Source of the DNA: Nymphalis io
Lineage: Eukaryota > Arthropoda > Insecta > Lepidoptera > Nymphalidae
Reading direction: 5' to 3'
NCBI RefSeq assembly: GCF_905147045.1
Contig: NC_065893.1
Location: 62,001-126,000 of the forward strand
Length of the DNA: 64,000 nt
Part shown: one piece after another, positions 12,017 through 23,719 of the stretch
Layout: each line of letters begins with the position of its first letter
How positions within the stretch are numbered: the stretch's first letter is position 1
Notes under the pieces: model-generated
Told to the model about the DNA's origin: nothing
What the model saw: only the letters and a program-made list of their open reading frames with translations
Database searches by the model: none
Made by a program: the position numbers and the translations under genes

Positions 12017-13368
12017 AGTTATTAGACATTTTATATAATCAGCATATTAAAATAACATTGATACAAATATAAATAAATAAATTAAAAACAACATGCTTTT
12101 ATAAACGTTTTATGTGATGTTATTATTATGGCAATCCTATTGGATCAAATATTTTTCTTTCAGATCTTCTTAATCCTCTTATGATATAAACGTTGGCAAA
12201 GAAAACGATATTAACATTTCTAACGCAATATTTTTAATAACAAGCTTTAGTACAGCTTAATGTAAAACATAAAAACCGCTTGTTCTTTCCACGCTTTTAA
12301 AATATATTTATACACCACATTTCCGAATCCTAATTCATATTTTCTCCGAGTTATAGCACGTTCAGCCATAAACAAAATCGTAATAAAGTTTTTACGAGCA
12401 ACCTGTATACAGAATTTTAACGGCGAGCCTACAGGCCTTTTGGCAACAGCACGCGATTGACAATATAAAAACTCAATAAGTCCCATAATGCTACAAGCAT
12501 ATGAAATCCTGAACTACGGCGCGCGACACATACTTCGATATTCAAACGAACAATCGGCGAAGCGAACAAGATGTTTTCATAGATTCCCGGCTCATGAATT
12601 TAACGGCGTCATAAAATACAGTTTATTGAAAAATGTATTTTAGGTTTAAATGCTTCCTTTATGGCAATTTTTACAAACATTATTGTAAAATGACAACCCG
12701 GTCTGTTAGTGTTACGATTCTGTATTTTTGCAGTTCAAACGACACGCATCTTTGTACGACTCCAAGACCCTGAATTGAAAATGTGACTATTGAGATCAAT
12801 AGAAAGTGACTATTGAGCACAATTATACACAGAGGACTTTGTGCCCAGTGTTTATACGCTTCTAAGCTCTTTTGATAAATGGTATATACTTAATACACCA
12901 TTTCATCAATTACATTACGGACAAACATTAATTATCTGCATTGCTGTGCTGCATAGATTTGACCAAGCCGGTGCAAATACAGACAGAAGAAAACCTAAGA
13001 TCCCTATATATCCTGATAGTTGACAGCGCATTAACGGTCTCAGGAGACGTTTATATTTCTTGCGGCCTAGGTGCGAAGTTGACCACTGACCATCGGACGG
13101 CCTAATTGCTTTGAAATAAAAGAAATAAAAAAATACAAAAAGTGATATAAAAGTGACAAGTATATTTTATAAATCTAAGAGTGCTCAATTTAGTATTTAT
13201 GACACTCATATCTCAGTTTTGTTAAATAACTACATAAATAACATTCAAACATATGTCGATAAAATAGAAAAGGATTAATTCTTCTTCTTTATTTCTAAAT
13301 TATTTTATTGATATTTGCCATTTCGGCGACCTGGATTTATGTAAGAAGGGGAAAGCAGGTTTGTCTAC
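12017..13368. other. Non-coding AT-rich stretch
   Basis: No supported gene. Small open frames at 12247-12486 (minus) and 12841-13023 (plus) have no recognisable domain. Confidence 0.5.
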
Positions 13369-13770
13369 CGTAACAGCCTGTGAATGTTCCACTGCTGGGC
13401 TAAAGAGACCTTCTCCTCTTTTTGAGGAGAATGTTTGGAGCTTATTCCTATTTTTTATTATCCGTCCGTCCGTAACAGCCTGTGAATGTACCACTGCTGG
13501 GCTAAAGGCCTCCTTTCCTCTTTTTGAGGAGAAGGTTTGGAGCTTATTCCACCACGCTGCTCCAATGCGGGTTGGTAGAATTCACATGTGGCAGAATTTC
13601 AGTGAAATTAGACACATGCAGGTTTCCTCACGATGTTTTCCTTCACCGTAAAGCACGAGATGAATTATAATCACAAATTAAGCACATGAAAATTCAGTGG
13701 TGCTTGCCCGGGTTTGAACCCACGATCATCGGTTAAGATTCACGCGTTCTTACCACAGAGCCATCTCGGA
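13369..13770 (-). repeat. SINE-B copy plus tandem partial second copy
   Basis: A nearly full SINE-B occupies about 13472-13770, with the tRNA-like head at 13740-13770. Immediately beside it, 13369-13448 repeats only the 3' part (GTAACAGCCTGTGAATG through GAGCTTATTCC). A 23-base spacer (TTTTTTATTATCCGTCC within it) separates them. Both units lie on the same strand, so this is a tandem duplication of the end or a second truncated insertion next to the first. Confidence 0.8.
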
Positions 13771-14971
13771 TTTTTTATTAATATATTTATTATTATTATT
13801 ATTTTTATTTGTCTAGTGTGTCCGAAAATATTATAAAAAATAATCTCATTAATTCTTAAAAGAGAACTATTTATAAGCCTCCTGTTCGTGTAACGTGTGA
13901 TGTGACATTTTTCTTTGAACAAAGCGTTTCCGAATATATAAAGGTGTATACAACACCAACACAACATTGACCTTCATCTTTATAAATGAACAACTTTTTT
14001 TGACATTAATTCCTCTAAAGATTTAAATAAAATAAAACAAATTTATAAGTTCAATGAATTTAATTGAAATAAAACTGAGATACAAGCGCTAGGAAGTACT
14101 GGAGAGAACAAACGAAGCACAACATGAGCAACATTCATTTTAAAAATTCTATGAACGATTCGAAACTTTTGATATTTTCAGCAAATCTTTTGTGGCTGAT
14201 TTCATATATGTATTGTAATAATGTTTCACGTGTATGCTTTAAACTATACTAACATTGATTAAAAATTCAAGTTTCTGAAATACGTTCCAGAGATTGCGTC
14301 ATAATTTTTTATATACGATGATATATACGAACTAGGAATCTTTTTGTGTTGTACAATGAAACTTTATTATAATTTATGAATATCACTTAGATTTCTTCAT
14401 ACAGTATTCTCTCTTTTCACATTAAAACGTGCAGTTATTATAATTGGAAATGCTTCTCTTTCTGATTTTTATAGCATCTTCAGTTAATGCGATAATGGGT
14501 AAACTAAACCACCACACTCAAGCTCACTTGGGTCAAAAAATCAAAACATATATTAGATATATGTATACGCGTGGATGACTCGATGAAAATGGCAACCGCT
14601 ATTTGTTCACTGGGCTTAGTTCGGCCTTTACACGTTATATGTTCTCTGCACTGCGTTTTATTTAATCACATAGAATAGGCGTAGCGTATGTGTTTTACGG
14701 GTTTTTACATTGCACTTTTATTCCGCTTTGTACAAAAACTCGGTGTTTTATTTTTATACATAATAAATTTGGTCTAATATAAGCAAGCATTTTATGTTTT
14801 TGTACATTTTGTATTAAATTAAATACTAAAGCGTAGCATTAAATACGAAACATTATAGCGATATGACATTTTATCAATATTTTAATAAAATGTCTATACC
14901 TCAATCTATATAATAATGACGATATGGACATATTATATAATAATTTTCTTTTTTAATTATAATAATAATAA
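13771..14971. other. Non-coding AT-rich stretch
   Basis: Nothing recognisable apart from TAT/TTA microsatellite-like runs at 13780-13815 and 14955-14971, each forming the tail of an adjoining SINE. Confidence 0.5.
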
Positions 14972-15260
14972 TGTCCTCCAGACCTATTTCGGTCGTGGCA
15001 GCTAACCTCAAGAGAGATTAGCCAAGTGCGCAGGAGATATTATAGCGCACAAGTGTTTGCGCAAACACAGGTGCACTCTCTCTTTCCTAGCTCTCATAAT
15101 CCGATGGAACGGCAATCCGACACGACCGGAAGTGCTTTCCGAGGCATGGGAAATTTGCAGACAGAAAAACCCAATAACTTTTTATTGGCCTGACCTAGAA
15201 ATTGAACCCAGGACCTTTGAGTCTGCGGCCTTACATCTAGCCACTAGACCAACGAGGTAG
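14972..15260 (-). repeat. SINE-C copy, tRNA-derived, full length
   Basis: On the minus strand it begins with a tRNA-like head reading CGTTGGTCTAGTGGCTAGAT (A-box-like) and GGTCCTGGGTTCAATTTC (B-box-like). The body includes TTCCGGTCGTGTCGGATTGC and GTGCACCTGTGTTTGCGC, and it ends in a TAA/TTA-repeat tail at 14955-14971 on plus. The retained head is pol III promoter-like. Confidence 0.8.
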
Positions 15261-16850
15261 TCAATCAGTCTTTTTTAATTACTAAAGAGGTTGATATCAA
15301 CTGGTAAAGTTTCGTCAACTACAATTATAAGATTATTACACAGAAGAATAATAAATAAAATAAAAAGTTATATAGATCTTGAATTCATTTTTAATAGAAA
15401 CTAATTATTTTTATATTTATTAGTAGCAGTAGATAGTATTAATAAGTTGGCCAGTACACTCAGCTGTGCTGCACTCGCGGTTAATAGAATTAGATTGTTG
15501 ATATGGATACCGTTTGCCTGGTCCATATTACATACTCATTCCTGCTACCGCAGTATAATAGGATAGGCTAGCATGCGGATGGCATTCTACTTAGGGATAA
15601 TGCAAACCAATATAAATACGATCTTTGTCTCGCAAAAGGCTATTCAATTTCAAAATATATTTTACTATACCTATTAAATATATGTTAATGTGATGAATTA
15701 ATAAATGAGAATAACGATGATTGTTGAATTTCAAATATTACGTAAAGTATTATAATTGTATTTATTACATCTTATCATAACATTTTAAATATGACTAAGC
15801 TGTTTGTAAAATGAAAAACTTTTATTGAATTAAGAAGAGAATATTTCTATTCTTTATTTATTAAAATTTAACGTATCAATAAATTTAAACAAACTTTTTA
15901 AACAAAATTATATAAAACATACATATAGAACTTTATATTAAAGGTACTAGCATAGTTTATGACTGAAATGTATATTCTCGGAAAAAATAACTCCGTCTTA
16001 TTTTTATTCTAAGCACTGAACATATTGAAATTGACTATTTCAGTCACAAAGTAGGTAATTGGGGATTGCATAATTTTGAAGGAAAAAACATTGAAATGGA
16101 ATGTTACATGTGATAATTCAGTAATCTCTACTCTTATACGAATAAAACTTCGTGAACCGAAACCAGACGTTATCACGACAACAGCTGTTCTTACGTGGAT
16201 TAGCAATAAAGACGACGAGCTATAAATGTCACGACACGTGTTTCCGGGGGAAATTGTGTTAGTTCCCTACTAGTGTTGCTTTTACAAGGGATTAATAAAT
16301 AACGGTGGTAGGAGTTTGTGCGAGTCCATTTCGGTGACTTCTAACTCATGATGATTTTGATATAACGAAGCCGTGTAAGTTCAAAAAATCTTTAATCTGA
16401 TGGACCCCGGGTGCCTTTGCTCTCTATGTCGATGGTGATATATAACAATTGATAAGAAGTAATGTCTTTTATCCAATTGTTAGGTTAGGTTAGTTAAATA
16501 ATGCTACTGTCACATACTTGTAGACTAACTATAGGCCTGTGACTTACCACGGTATAAATACTGGTGTTTCAATAGTGGCGTAGAGGCATATAACGGTAGG
16601 TGAGGTTTTTTTTCGTCTATAATGACATCGATTTTTAAAATCTTTTAAGCACGGGGCATCGAGGCTGGTACCTTTATTATTTTAAGCTGGCTTTCTAATT
16701 TCGTTGAAAGTAACTCTCCACTCTGACTTGCTTACTGTAGGCATTTAATATACCACTATATGCAATGTTTGGAAGATAACTCTAATCAATCTATCTACAG
16801 CTGACTCCTATAATTAAGTCCTGTGATATCGTATGATTTATATTCGAAGG
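15261..16850. other. Non-coding AT-rich stretch
   Basis: No supported gene or repeat. A minus-strand open frame at 16009-16206 has no recognisable domain. Confidence 0.5.
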
Positions 16851-17141
16851 TCGGCCAATAAAAAGTTATCGGATTTTTCTGTCACAAAATTCTCAATAGC
16901 AGTCCGGAGTCTGGAAATTGGAAGTGTGTACAGTTAAAGCCGATGGTCCTGCGGCTGAACACTTTTCGGCCGTGTCGGATTGCCGTCCCATCTGATTATG
17001 AGAGTTAGGGAATAGAGAGTGCACCTGTGTTTGCGCACATACTTGTACACTATAATATCTCCTGCGTAGTTGGCTAATCTCACTTCAGATTGACCGCCGT
17101 GGCCGAAATCGGTCTAGAGGTTATTATTATTATTATTATTA
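16851..17141 (+). repeat. SINE-C copy lacking most of the tRNA-like head
   Basis: Starts GTCGGCCAATAAAAAGTTAT, carries CGGCCGTGTCGGATTGCCGT, the GTGCACCTGTGTTTGCGCAC block and ATAATATCTCCTGCG, and ends in an ATT-repeat tail at about 17120-17141. It is opposite in orientation to the copy at 14972. Confidence 0.75.
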
Positions 17142-17751
17142 TACCAGAGTCTAGATAAAAATTAGTCTAAGGCTCATTAAAGAACTTTTAAATTTCCATA
17201 TTATATTTATAATTAAATGTAAAGCTACCACCAGCTTGGAATATCGATTATACCGAGAAGAACCGACAAGAAACCCAGTAGAAGTATAATATCTCAAATA
17301 ATACTAAAATGTTAGTTCACCAGTAAAAATTTCGAAGTATTGCTTAAACGGAAGTACGTGGAGTCTTTCATTTGCGATATGGGTCGAGTGATCTCAGTTC
17401 AATGTCCACTCGAGACAGCTCCGTGTGTCGCGGCCCTTACCCACTGCCCCGCTGGCCGGCTCTGTGACCCACATGGATAATGGACTTTTATAATATTATT
17501 AAAAACTTCATGGTATTTCTTAATATTAATAAGTCATGGCGGCATATTAACACAAAGAAATTCCATGACATTAACGTATTTCGTGTCTCTGTGTATCTTT
17601 ATCGGCTTCTATAATTGTTACAAAATAAATACAAATGAAATACTGTGACGATTGAAACTGATGGTAAACTTCATTAGTAAGTGATGAACTTCTAAGCTAC
17701 GCTAATAGGCCTGCCAAAGACCTCAATCTAAATCACAAAATTATTCTAAAC
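17142..17751. other. Non-coding stretch
   Basis: No gene recognised. A short GC-rich patch at 17395-17470 has no motif that could be assigned. Confidence 0.45.
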
Positions 17752-17850
17752 TTTTTTTTCAAGTAAGAGGAGGCAAACGTGTGGGTGGGCTCACCTGATG
17801 GAAAGTGACTATGCACCTGCAACACCGGAGTTTGCAGTTGCGTTACCGGA
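17752..17850 (-). repeat. 3' end fragment of a third LINE/SINE family
   Basis: A T run at 17752-17759 is followed by GGAGGCAAACGTGTGGG, then CACCTGATGGAAAGTGA and CAACACCGGAGTTTGCAGTT. This looks like the poly-A end of a minus-strand retroelement unlike SINE-A or the LINE. It still carries a version of their tail motif (CACTTTCCATCAGGTGA on minus). Confidence 0.55.
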
Positions 17851-18775
17851 AATACCTATAAGGAATTACTTAGATATATCGTTATCATGTTTGCTAGCTA
17901 AAACCAACCTCCCGAAAACCTGGTTCAATCACAGCGGGAATCTTTACGATGTTTAATGAGACTTCTGTGTAGAATGTCAGCTTGAGATGAGGAGCAAAGT
18001 TTCGTTAACAGTTAAAATGCATGGAACATAAAAAACAGGTTAACATAAATTATCAAACTGTTGTAGACAGGAGGGTCAGTTCTATTAGTACTTGCTTCCG
18101 GTACCGCTCTTCTATAACTTTTTATATTTAATTTTAACAGATATTCAAATTTATTTCTGTATATTCAATTTCAGTCTGTATACTTTTCAAAAGTATGATG
18201 CAAGCTCATTTTAATATTAATGATATCTTGGCCTGAACAAGAGAAGCACTTCTAAGTTAATTCCTCCGTCACTCTCAGCCGCGAAGATTTGACGTAACTG
18301 CTTTTAACATCATTTATATCAGACTTAAGTTACTTGACAATGACGCGCCCTCATCTCGCGCAAGGTCTTAAGAAAGAAGGTTAAGATTTTCATATTTTAC
18401 ATCTCAAATAAAGGGTTAGCTGTCATCTCGTGTATATTTTGAAATATAATAGCGGAATGAAATCGAATAAAATATGAATGAATGTAACAATGGAAGTGTT
18501 TTAAGAAAATTTTAGTTTTTTTTTCAAACCATTAATTTCCTAAATATTATAAGAAATTTATAATAGAAGAGCCCTGAGGCGTACCTCGATATTGCGTACA
18601 ATAGATTTTATTAGCGTTAAGTAAGGGTGGATTGATCACTTATCGCGATACTTCTTGTACTATATCTCTAAAAACTTGTAAAAGAACCCCTACATAGCTG
18701 ACAAGATTTTAACATTACCTGAAAAAAAAATTAGAACTAAAAATGCCTTTACCTAAAGTAAGTAAAGTATTAATG
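17851..18775. other. Non-coding AT-rich stretch
   Basis: No gene, RNA gene or repeat recognised. Confidence 0.45.
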
Positions 18776-18945
18776 TCCCACAGTGCGCTAAGGCCTCCTT
18801 TCCAATGCGGAATGGTGGATAAACAAACTAAACATTTACCCACGACGTATTCCTTTGTTAAATTAGCACGATGAATTATAAAAACAAGTTAGGCACATTC
18901 AAACACAGAGCTCACATATTACCAATTGGCCACCTTGGCTGTATG
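18776..18945 (-). repeat. SINE-B remnant, strongly diverged
   Basis: Weak colinear match to minus-strand SINE-B: GTCCCACAGTGCGCTAAGGC, then TCCAATGCGGAATGG, then CACGATGAATTATAA and GGCCACCTTGG at the head. Confidence 0.45.
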
Positions 18946-19502
18946 TAAAGCTTTCCTTATGAAATAGATTGGTATAATATATTACATTAAGGATTTTTAG
19001 GTATCGTGCAAGGATCTCCTTCACGAAAATCGTAATTACTGCGGCACGAGATTCCCCTCAAATTGGTTGGCTTCTCGAGGCTTTACTACGATGAAGATTG
19101 GCACCTAATCTACACGTTTCAAATTAGAAACATTAGTGATCCCAATATCGAGAGCGAGAGTACATACAAGTACGGAATTCAGCAAACTGTTGTGATATAA
19201 TCGTATGTTACTGATATTTTAGTTTTAAATAATACTTTTAATAATTTTTATTTATGATTTCGCCGATTTATTTTTTATTATAATAATGACATTATTTATT
19301 ATTTAATTTTGACATTTTTTTTAAATTACTGATGATTTTTTGTTACTTTTAATTTGAATTTGATTAGATTGAATCCGGAAGTGCTATGTACACTTGTAAT
19401 TGACATGCATATTAGATATACTATTATTGTCTTATAAATTAATCTTTATATGTGAGTTGTAAGTGTGTTATTATAAATAAATAAATAAAATAAATATCAT
19501 AA
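18946..19502. other. Non-coding AT-rich stretch
   Basis: No gene or repeat recognised. Confidence 0.45.
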
Positions 19503-19700
19503 ATAAATGTCCTCCTGACCGATTGACCAGACCGCCGCTTCTCTTGAAGGCATGCGAGATATAATAATTAATAGTCGATAAGTATGTGCGCAAGCACAAA
19601 AAACACCAATTAAAAAACAATTTTGGCATAAAATTGACGTGACACCATTGGTCGAGATCTTGTATAATATGGCTTGAATTATTATTGACATCGAATCGCA
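19503..19700 (-). repeat. SINE-C-like remnant, diverged
   Basis: Begins ATGTCCTCCTGACC after a TAAA-rich stretch and retains GCGAGATATAATAATT and GTATGTGCGCAAGCAC in the order found in the SINE-C at 14972. A plus-strand CCATTGGTCGAGATCTTG near 19645-19665 may be the degraded head. The match is partial, so the family assignment is tentative. Confidence 0.5.
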
Positions 19701-19865
19701 TGGAATATGTAAATTTAAGTATTACTTATCTTTATTCGATTGGAATAGGGTGTAGCAATGTTGTACTCTGATCTATTTCCAAAAACGAGGATTGATATAC
19801 TTGTCTAAGATTAGCTCGATGCGTGTCGTTTTCGCTCGTAAATATTTTTTTGATCTTAAATCTTA

Positions 19866-20131
19866 GTAACTGCCTGTGAATGTCCCACTGCTGGGCTAAG
19901 GCCTCCTCTCCCTTTTGAGGAGAAGGTATGAGAGAGCACGCTGCTACAATGCGGGTTGGTGGAATACATATGTAACCGAATTTCAGTGAAATTAGACACA
20001 TGCAGGTTTCCTCACGATGTTTTCCTTCACCGTAAAACACGAGATGAATTATAATCACAAATTAAGCACATGAAAACTCAGTCACGCTCATCGGTTAAGA
20101 TTCACGCGTTCTTACCACTGGGCCATCTCGG
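19866..20131 (-). repeat. SINE-B copy, near full length
   Basis: Reads GTAACTGCCTGTGAATGTCC, CACTGCTGGGCTAAGGCCTC and GTTTCCTCACGATGTTTTCC on plus, ending at the tRNA-like head (GGCCATCTCGG). A small deletion removes part of the GAGCTTATTCCACCACG block. Confidence 0.8.
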
Positions 20132-20610
20132 TACTTCTGATAGATTAGATTATTAATTATTATTAAAAGATAGAGAATAGATTAATTCATTTCCTGCCTT
20201 GTTTAACGAATATTAAACGTTTTTTAATGGTAATTGTTTCAGACATCAATAATTAAGAGAAGTCAAAAATACATTTTTTTGAAAGTAAAACCAATGACTG
20301 AAGAATATATTTTGTACGCCGTGTCTCGATATCTAAAGGTTACGCTAATGAAGTTGTGGACACAGATGCTTATCGAAAAATATTTGTAACTAAAATATAC
20401 AGCTCTTCGATCTTTACTCACAGAACGAGGAACGCATTGTGAATCGTGATACGAAAGTTTTTGCTCGGCCCTGACCCGTTTACACACGAGTGCAAAAGAC
20501 AGCTATAACCTTATCGTCCACGCGTTACGTAGCGCTAACAGCGCGGTAACACGTACGTGTTAGTATCATTACTTTAAGTTTTATGTGTTTAATGTGTTTA
20601 ATGTATCATC
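20132..20610. other. Non-coding AT-rich stretch
   Basis: No supported gene. The minus-strand open frame at 20263-20487 has no recognisable domain. Confidence 0.45.
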
Positions 20611-20701
20611 TTTTTTTTATATATTTGCCGGGAAGGCAAATGACTCCTGATGGTAAGTGGTAGCAGAGTCCAAACGCGACGTGTGCCTTGCCGGTCCGCA
20701 G
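20611..20701 (-). repeat. 3' tail fragment of the Jockey/CR1-group LINE
   Basis: A T run, then TTTGCCGGGAAGGCAAATGA, TGATGGTAAGTGGTAGCAGA and GTCCAAACGCGACG, colinear with the 3' ends of the LINE copies at 29100, 47070 and 63007. It ends within GCCTTGCCGGTCCGCA. Extreme 5' truncation leaves only about 90 bp. Confidence 0.75.
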
Positions 20702-21632
20702 AATCTGATCACTATTATATATAACCGACAACAATAGGAAGGTGGTTTTGTAGAAGAAACAAAATAATGTCAAATGCTTTCGTTATACGTTCATAATACA
20801 CGTTTAAATAGTGAAAGCTATTATTGACGCAATAAATGCGAAAACACCTTGGCATTAACATGAGTGCCATTTAAAAAAAAACATTCTCATTCAACTAAAA
20901 CTGTCTGCAAATACTCGCCCACTTACTGACTAGAAAGTTAAGACTAGAAGTATTAATATTCAGCAGTATAACCGATTCTATACATAATAATAAAACTATA
21001 TTCATAATAGAGAGGTTGAAAATGGTAATGATTTAAAATAGGTTTGTACGATTTAATTTTAATAAGACGGGTGAAGTACTCGTACTGTACTCCTTGCTAG
21101 GTTATGAAATAATCTATATGAAAGAATGGAATTGTAATGAAAAGGTAAGAGTAAGGAAGATTGAGAAGGGACATCGGAAGAACGAGCGGAAGAACAAGTA
21201 ACGATTCACTTTTCGAATAACGATCACAAGAGCACGTCGAACGATTTATGCTTAATATATTATTTAGTACTGAGCCTATCCCTTTCTAACTACCTCACGT
21301 ACATGTGTCGCTCTAATTACGTATCGTGTTACGTTTAATACTAGCACGCACTGGAACGCCGCCCTAGAACATGTTTCTCTAAAATCATTCCCGTGTCGCC
21401 CCGCCCTCGGCCCGGCACGTCTTTCGTATTCCTTAGCGATATTCTATCTTACACATTTTATCTTATGTGAAATTCTCGTTCCGGTAATGTACTCTTCCGT
21501 CTTTTCGGAAACCGTCATGGAAACCAACTTTGCATAATATATAATTTATCTAAAGATATTACTCGTTGAGTAATAAACGAGGAAAGCAATTTAAGGAAAA
21601 CGTAAGCTTTAATTATACTAATTATATTATAA
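20702..21632. other. Non-coding stretch
   Basis: No gene recognised. A GC-richer patch at 21290-21430 has no motif that could be assigned. Confidence 0.45.
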
Positions 21633-21858
21633 TTTTTTTTTTATAGAATAGGAAGGCGGACGAGCATATGGGCCACCTGATGGTAAGTGGTCACCAACGC
21701 TCTTAGACATTGGCATTGTAAGAAATGTCAACCATCGCTTACATATCCAATGCGCCACCAACCTTGGGAACTAAGATTTTATGTCCCTTGTGCCTGTAAT
21801 TACACTGGCTCACTCACCCTTCAAACCGGAACACAACAATATCAAGTATTGCTGTTTT
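21633..21858 (-). repeat. SINE-A copy, missing the 5' third
   Basis: T run then TATAGAATAGGAAGGCGGAC and CACCTGATGGTAAGTGGTCA. It includes CAACCTTGGGAACTAAGATT and ends in AAGTATTGCTGTTTTGC, where the 5' part seen at 37662 or 34984 is absent. Confidence 0.8.
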
Positions 21859-22848
21859 GCAATTTAATTATAATAATTTAATTATACTAAGTGTCCTTAT
21901 GCATTAAATAAAAGAAAATAAAAACCTATAAAATATGTCCCATTGCGGGGCTAACACCGCCCATGATAAATATGTTACAGTTTTGTCAACATTTGCTAGA
22001 AATACGACTGGATTGATTATAATTTCTTGAAATACATTGACATAACAGGCAATATATATCCTTTTTACGAACGACGGACTTGAATTTTTTTTAACTAGAA
22101 AAATGTCTACAATATTTATATCATTGATTTATCTTCTCTGTGGTATCGAGGACACTTTTATTTATTTACTAATGTGTAGTGTAATAAGTAGTGTGTAAGT
22201 CAGATGGCGTATAAATATTAAGATCGTTGCACTAATCAGTCATTAATAAATCATCTTCTACCAAATACACTCGTTTCAATAACATAAGTCCCCTCAAATG
22301 GAATAAATCCCACTTAACAAAAACTAATTACAAATTTCGAAGCCCCGTCAACTCACTCCTCGGTTCTAATAGCAAACAATGAATGACGCAACATAACTTT
22401 TGCGAAGTGAAAAATAAACACACATCGACACCGTCGCGCGTCGTTGTGTGCAGAAGTTAGTTAATTAGAAGCAGAGGTTAGACAGAGCACAGGGAGAACA
22501 CAAACAAATCGTAGCCGCCATGTTTGAGTGTAATATTGCGCAAACACGAGTTCCCAAGATACGAAACAAAGTTGTGAGGTTCACGCGCTTTGTTCGTAAT
22601 ATGTATGTTATTACAAATATTTCAGCTTATACATGTAGTAAAATAATTTACTTACTTATTACCCACAAAAATAAAAATAACAACCCTTTTCTGTCTCCTC
22701 TTAGGAAGGCTGTTTCACCGAGCTGCTCCAGGGCGGGTTGGTGTGTATGCATAATTATGGCAAAATTTCAACCATTCGATAATTGCACGTTTCTTAAGCT
22801 TTGAGGATATTGATTAACTAAAACAAATTAAATCCATCAATAATAATA
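21859..22848. other. Non-coding stretch with a candidate untranslated/first exon
   Basis: Around 22400-22620 the composition rises. An ATG at 22520 sits in a strong start context (GCCGCCATGT) and is followed by a 94-codon open frame without a recognisable domain; this could be a first exon or chance. At 22690-22800 a weak SINE-B remnant (GAGCTGCTCCAGGGCGGGTT) overlaps the end of that frame, which argues against it being one continuous gene. Confidence 0.35.
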
Positions 22849-22880
22849 TTAGGTCCTTACATATGAAATTGGCGTTTTGT
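22849..22880. repeat. Mariner terminal inverted repeat, left
   Basis: Begins TTAGGTCCTTACATATGAAA and continues to GCGTTTTGT. It differs from the right repeat at one base (GG against AG before CGTTTTGT). TA precedes it. Confidence 0.9.
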
Positions 22881-22937
22881 ACGGGAGGAATATATAGTCA
22901 TTTTTTTTATAAAATATATTTAATTAATCAAAGTAAG

Positions 22938-23627
22938 TGTGGCGAACGCGACACTTACCAGATCCCTACAACCTATATAATTTATATAAATAAAACATTA
23001 TATATATAATCATATAATATCTTATATATTTTTCATACATAAAATAATAAATGTAACATAAATACAAATATTACTATAACATATGTACATATAATTATAC
23101 TATATATACTATAATACTTTATATACTTATATAAATTATATAACAAATACATATTATATATTATAACATATACATGTAATACACAATATAAATATTAACA
23201 CTTTAAAATCATATAAATAATTAAAATAAAATATAATAATTTATGTAATGTCGGAAGGCAGTCGCCGCGCGATCGTATAATAGAAATGTCTATTCTTTGA
23301 TTATATACCGTTGCTTTAAACAAAGAAACGTAAGCGCATCGGCTCAGCAGTCGGCCGCCTTCCGCCAACCAGTCGAATCCTAGATCTCGTACTGAACACA
23401 CGTCGCTTCTCGCTTGTAATTTGCTACACGATTTTGCACCTTAAGTCTTTGTAATAAGTCATACTTCCTTCTTGCATCTAAACTTATCTTCATACTTCGT
23501 TCTTCTCATTCTACTCTGTGCTGTGCCTATCTTTGTGTTTATTATTTCTACAAGAAATAAAGTAGTAGTGGAAGAAACTTTGTTTTAATCAAACCTCATC
23601 TACAACATCATTCACAACTCCGCTACA
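22938..23627 (+). repeat. 5' LTR (690 bp)
   Basis: Begins TGTGGCGAACGCGACACTTA and ends CCGCTACA. The first 300 bases are extremely AT-rich and contain TATA-like sequence. A polyadenylation-type AATAAA lies near the 3' side (GAAATAAAGTAG, about 23556-23567). It contains about 52 bp, near 23090-23145, that are absent from the 3' LTR. Confidence 0.9.
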
Positions 23628-23628
23628 T

Positions 23629-23639
23629 TGGTGACCCCG
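23629..23639 (+). promoter_or_regulatory. Primer binding site, tRNA-Trp type
   Basis: TGGTGACCCCG begins one base after the 5' LTR. It is complementary to the 3' end of insect tRNA-Trp including CCA (recalled from the known tRNA sequence). The match breaks at the next base. Confidence 0.75.
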
Positions 23640-23719
23640 CTGAAAACAAAGAAGCTGAAAACGAAGAGCATTAGTTAACCAGCACAAGTAAGGAACACTA
23701 GATTATTTGGTGGAATAAA

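Noticed and set aside
23195..23401. Minus-strand open frame of 68 codons, repeated at 27892-28098
   Set aside because: It lies inside both LTRs of the gypsy element, antisense to it. It is repeated only because the LTRs are copies of each other.
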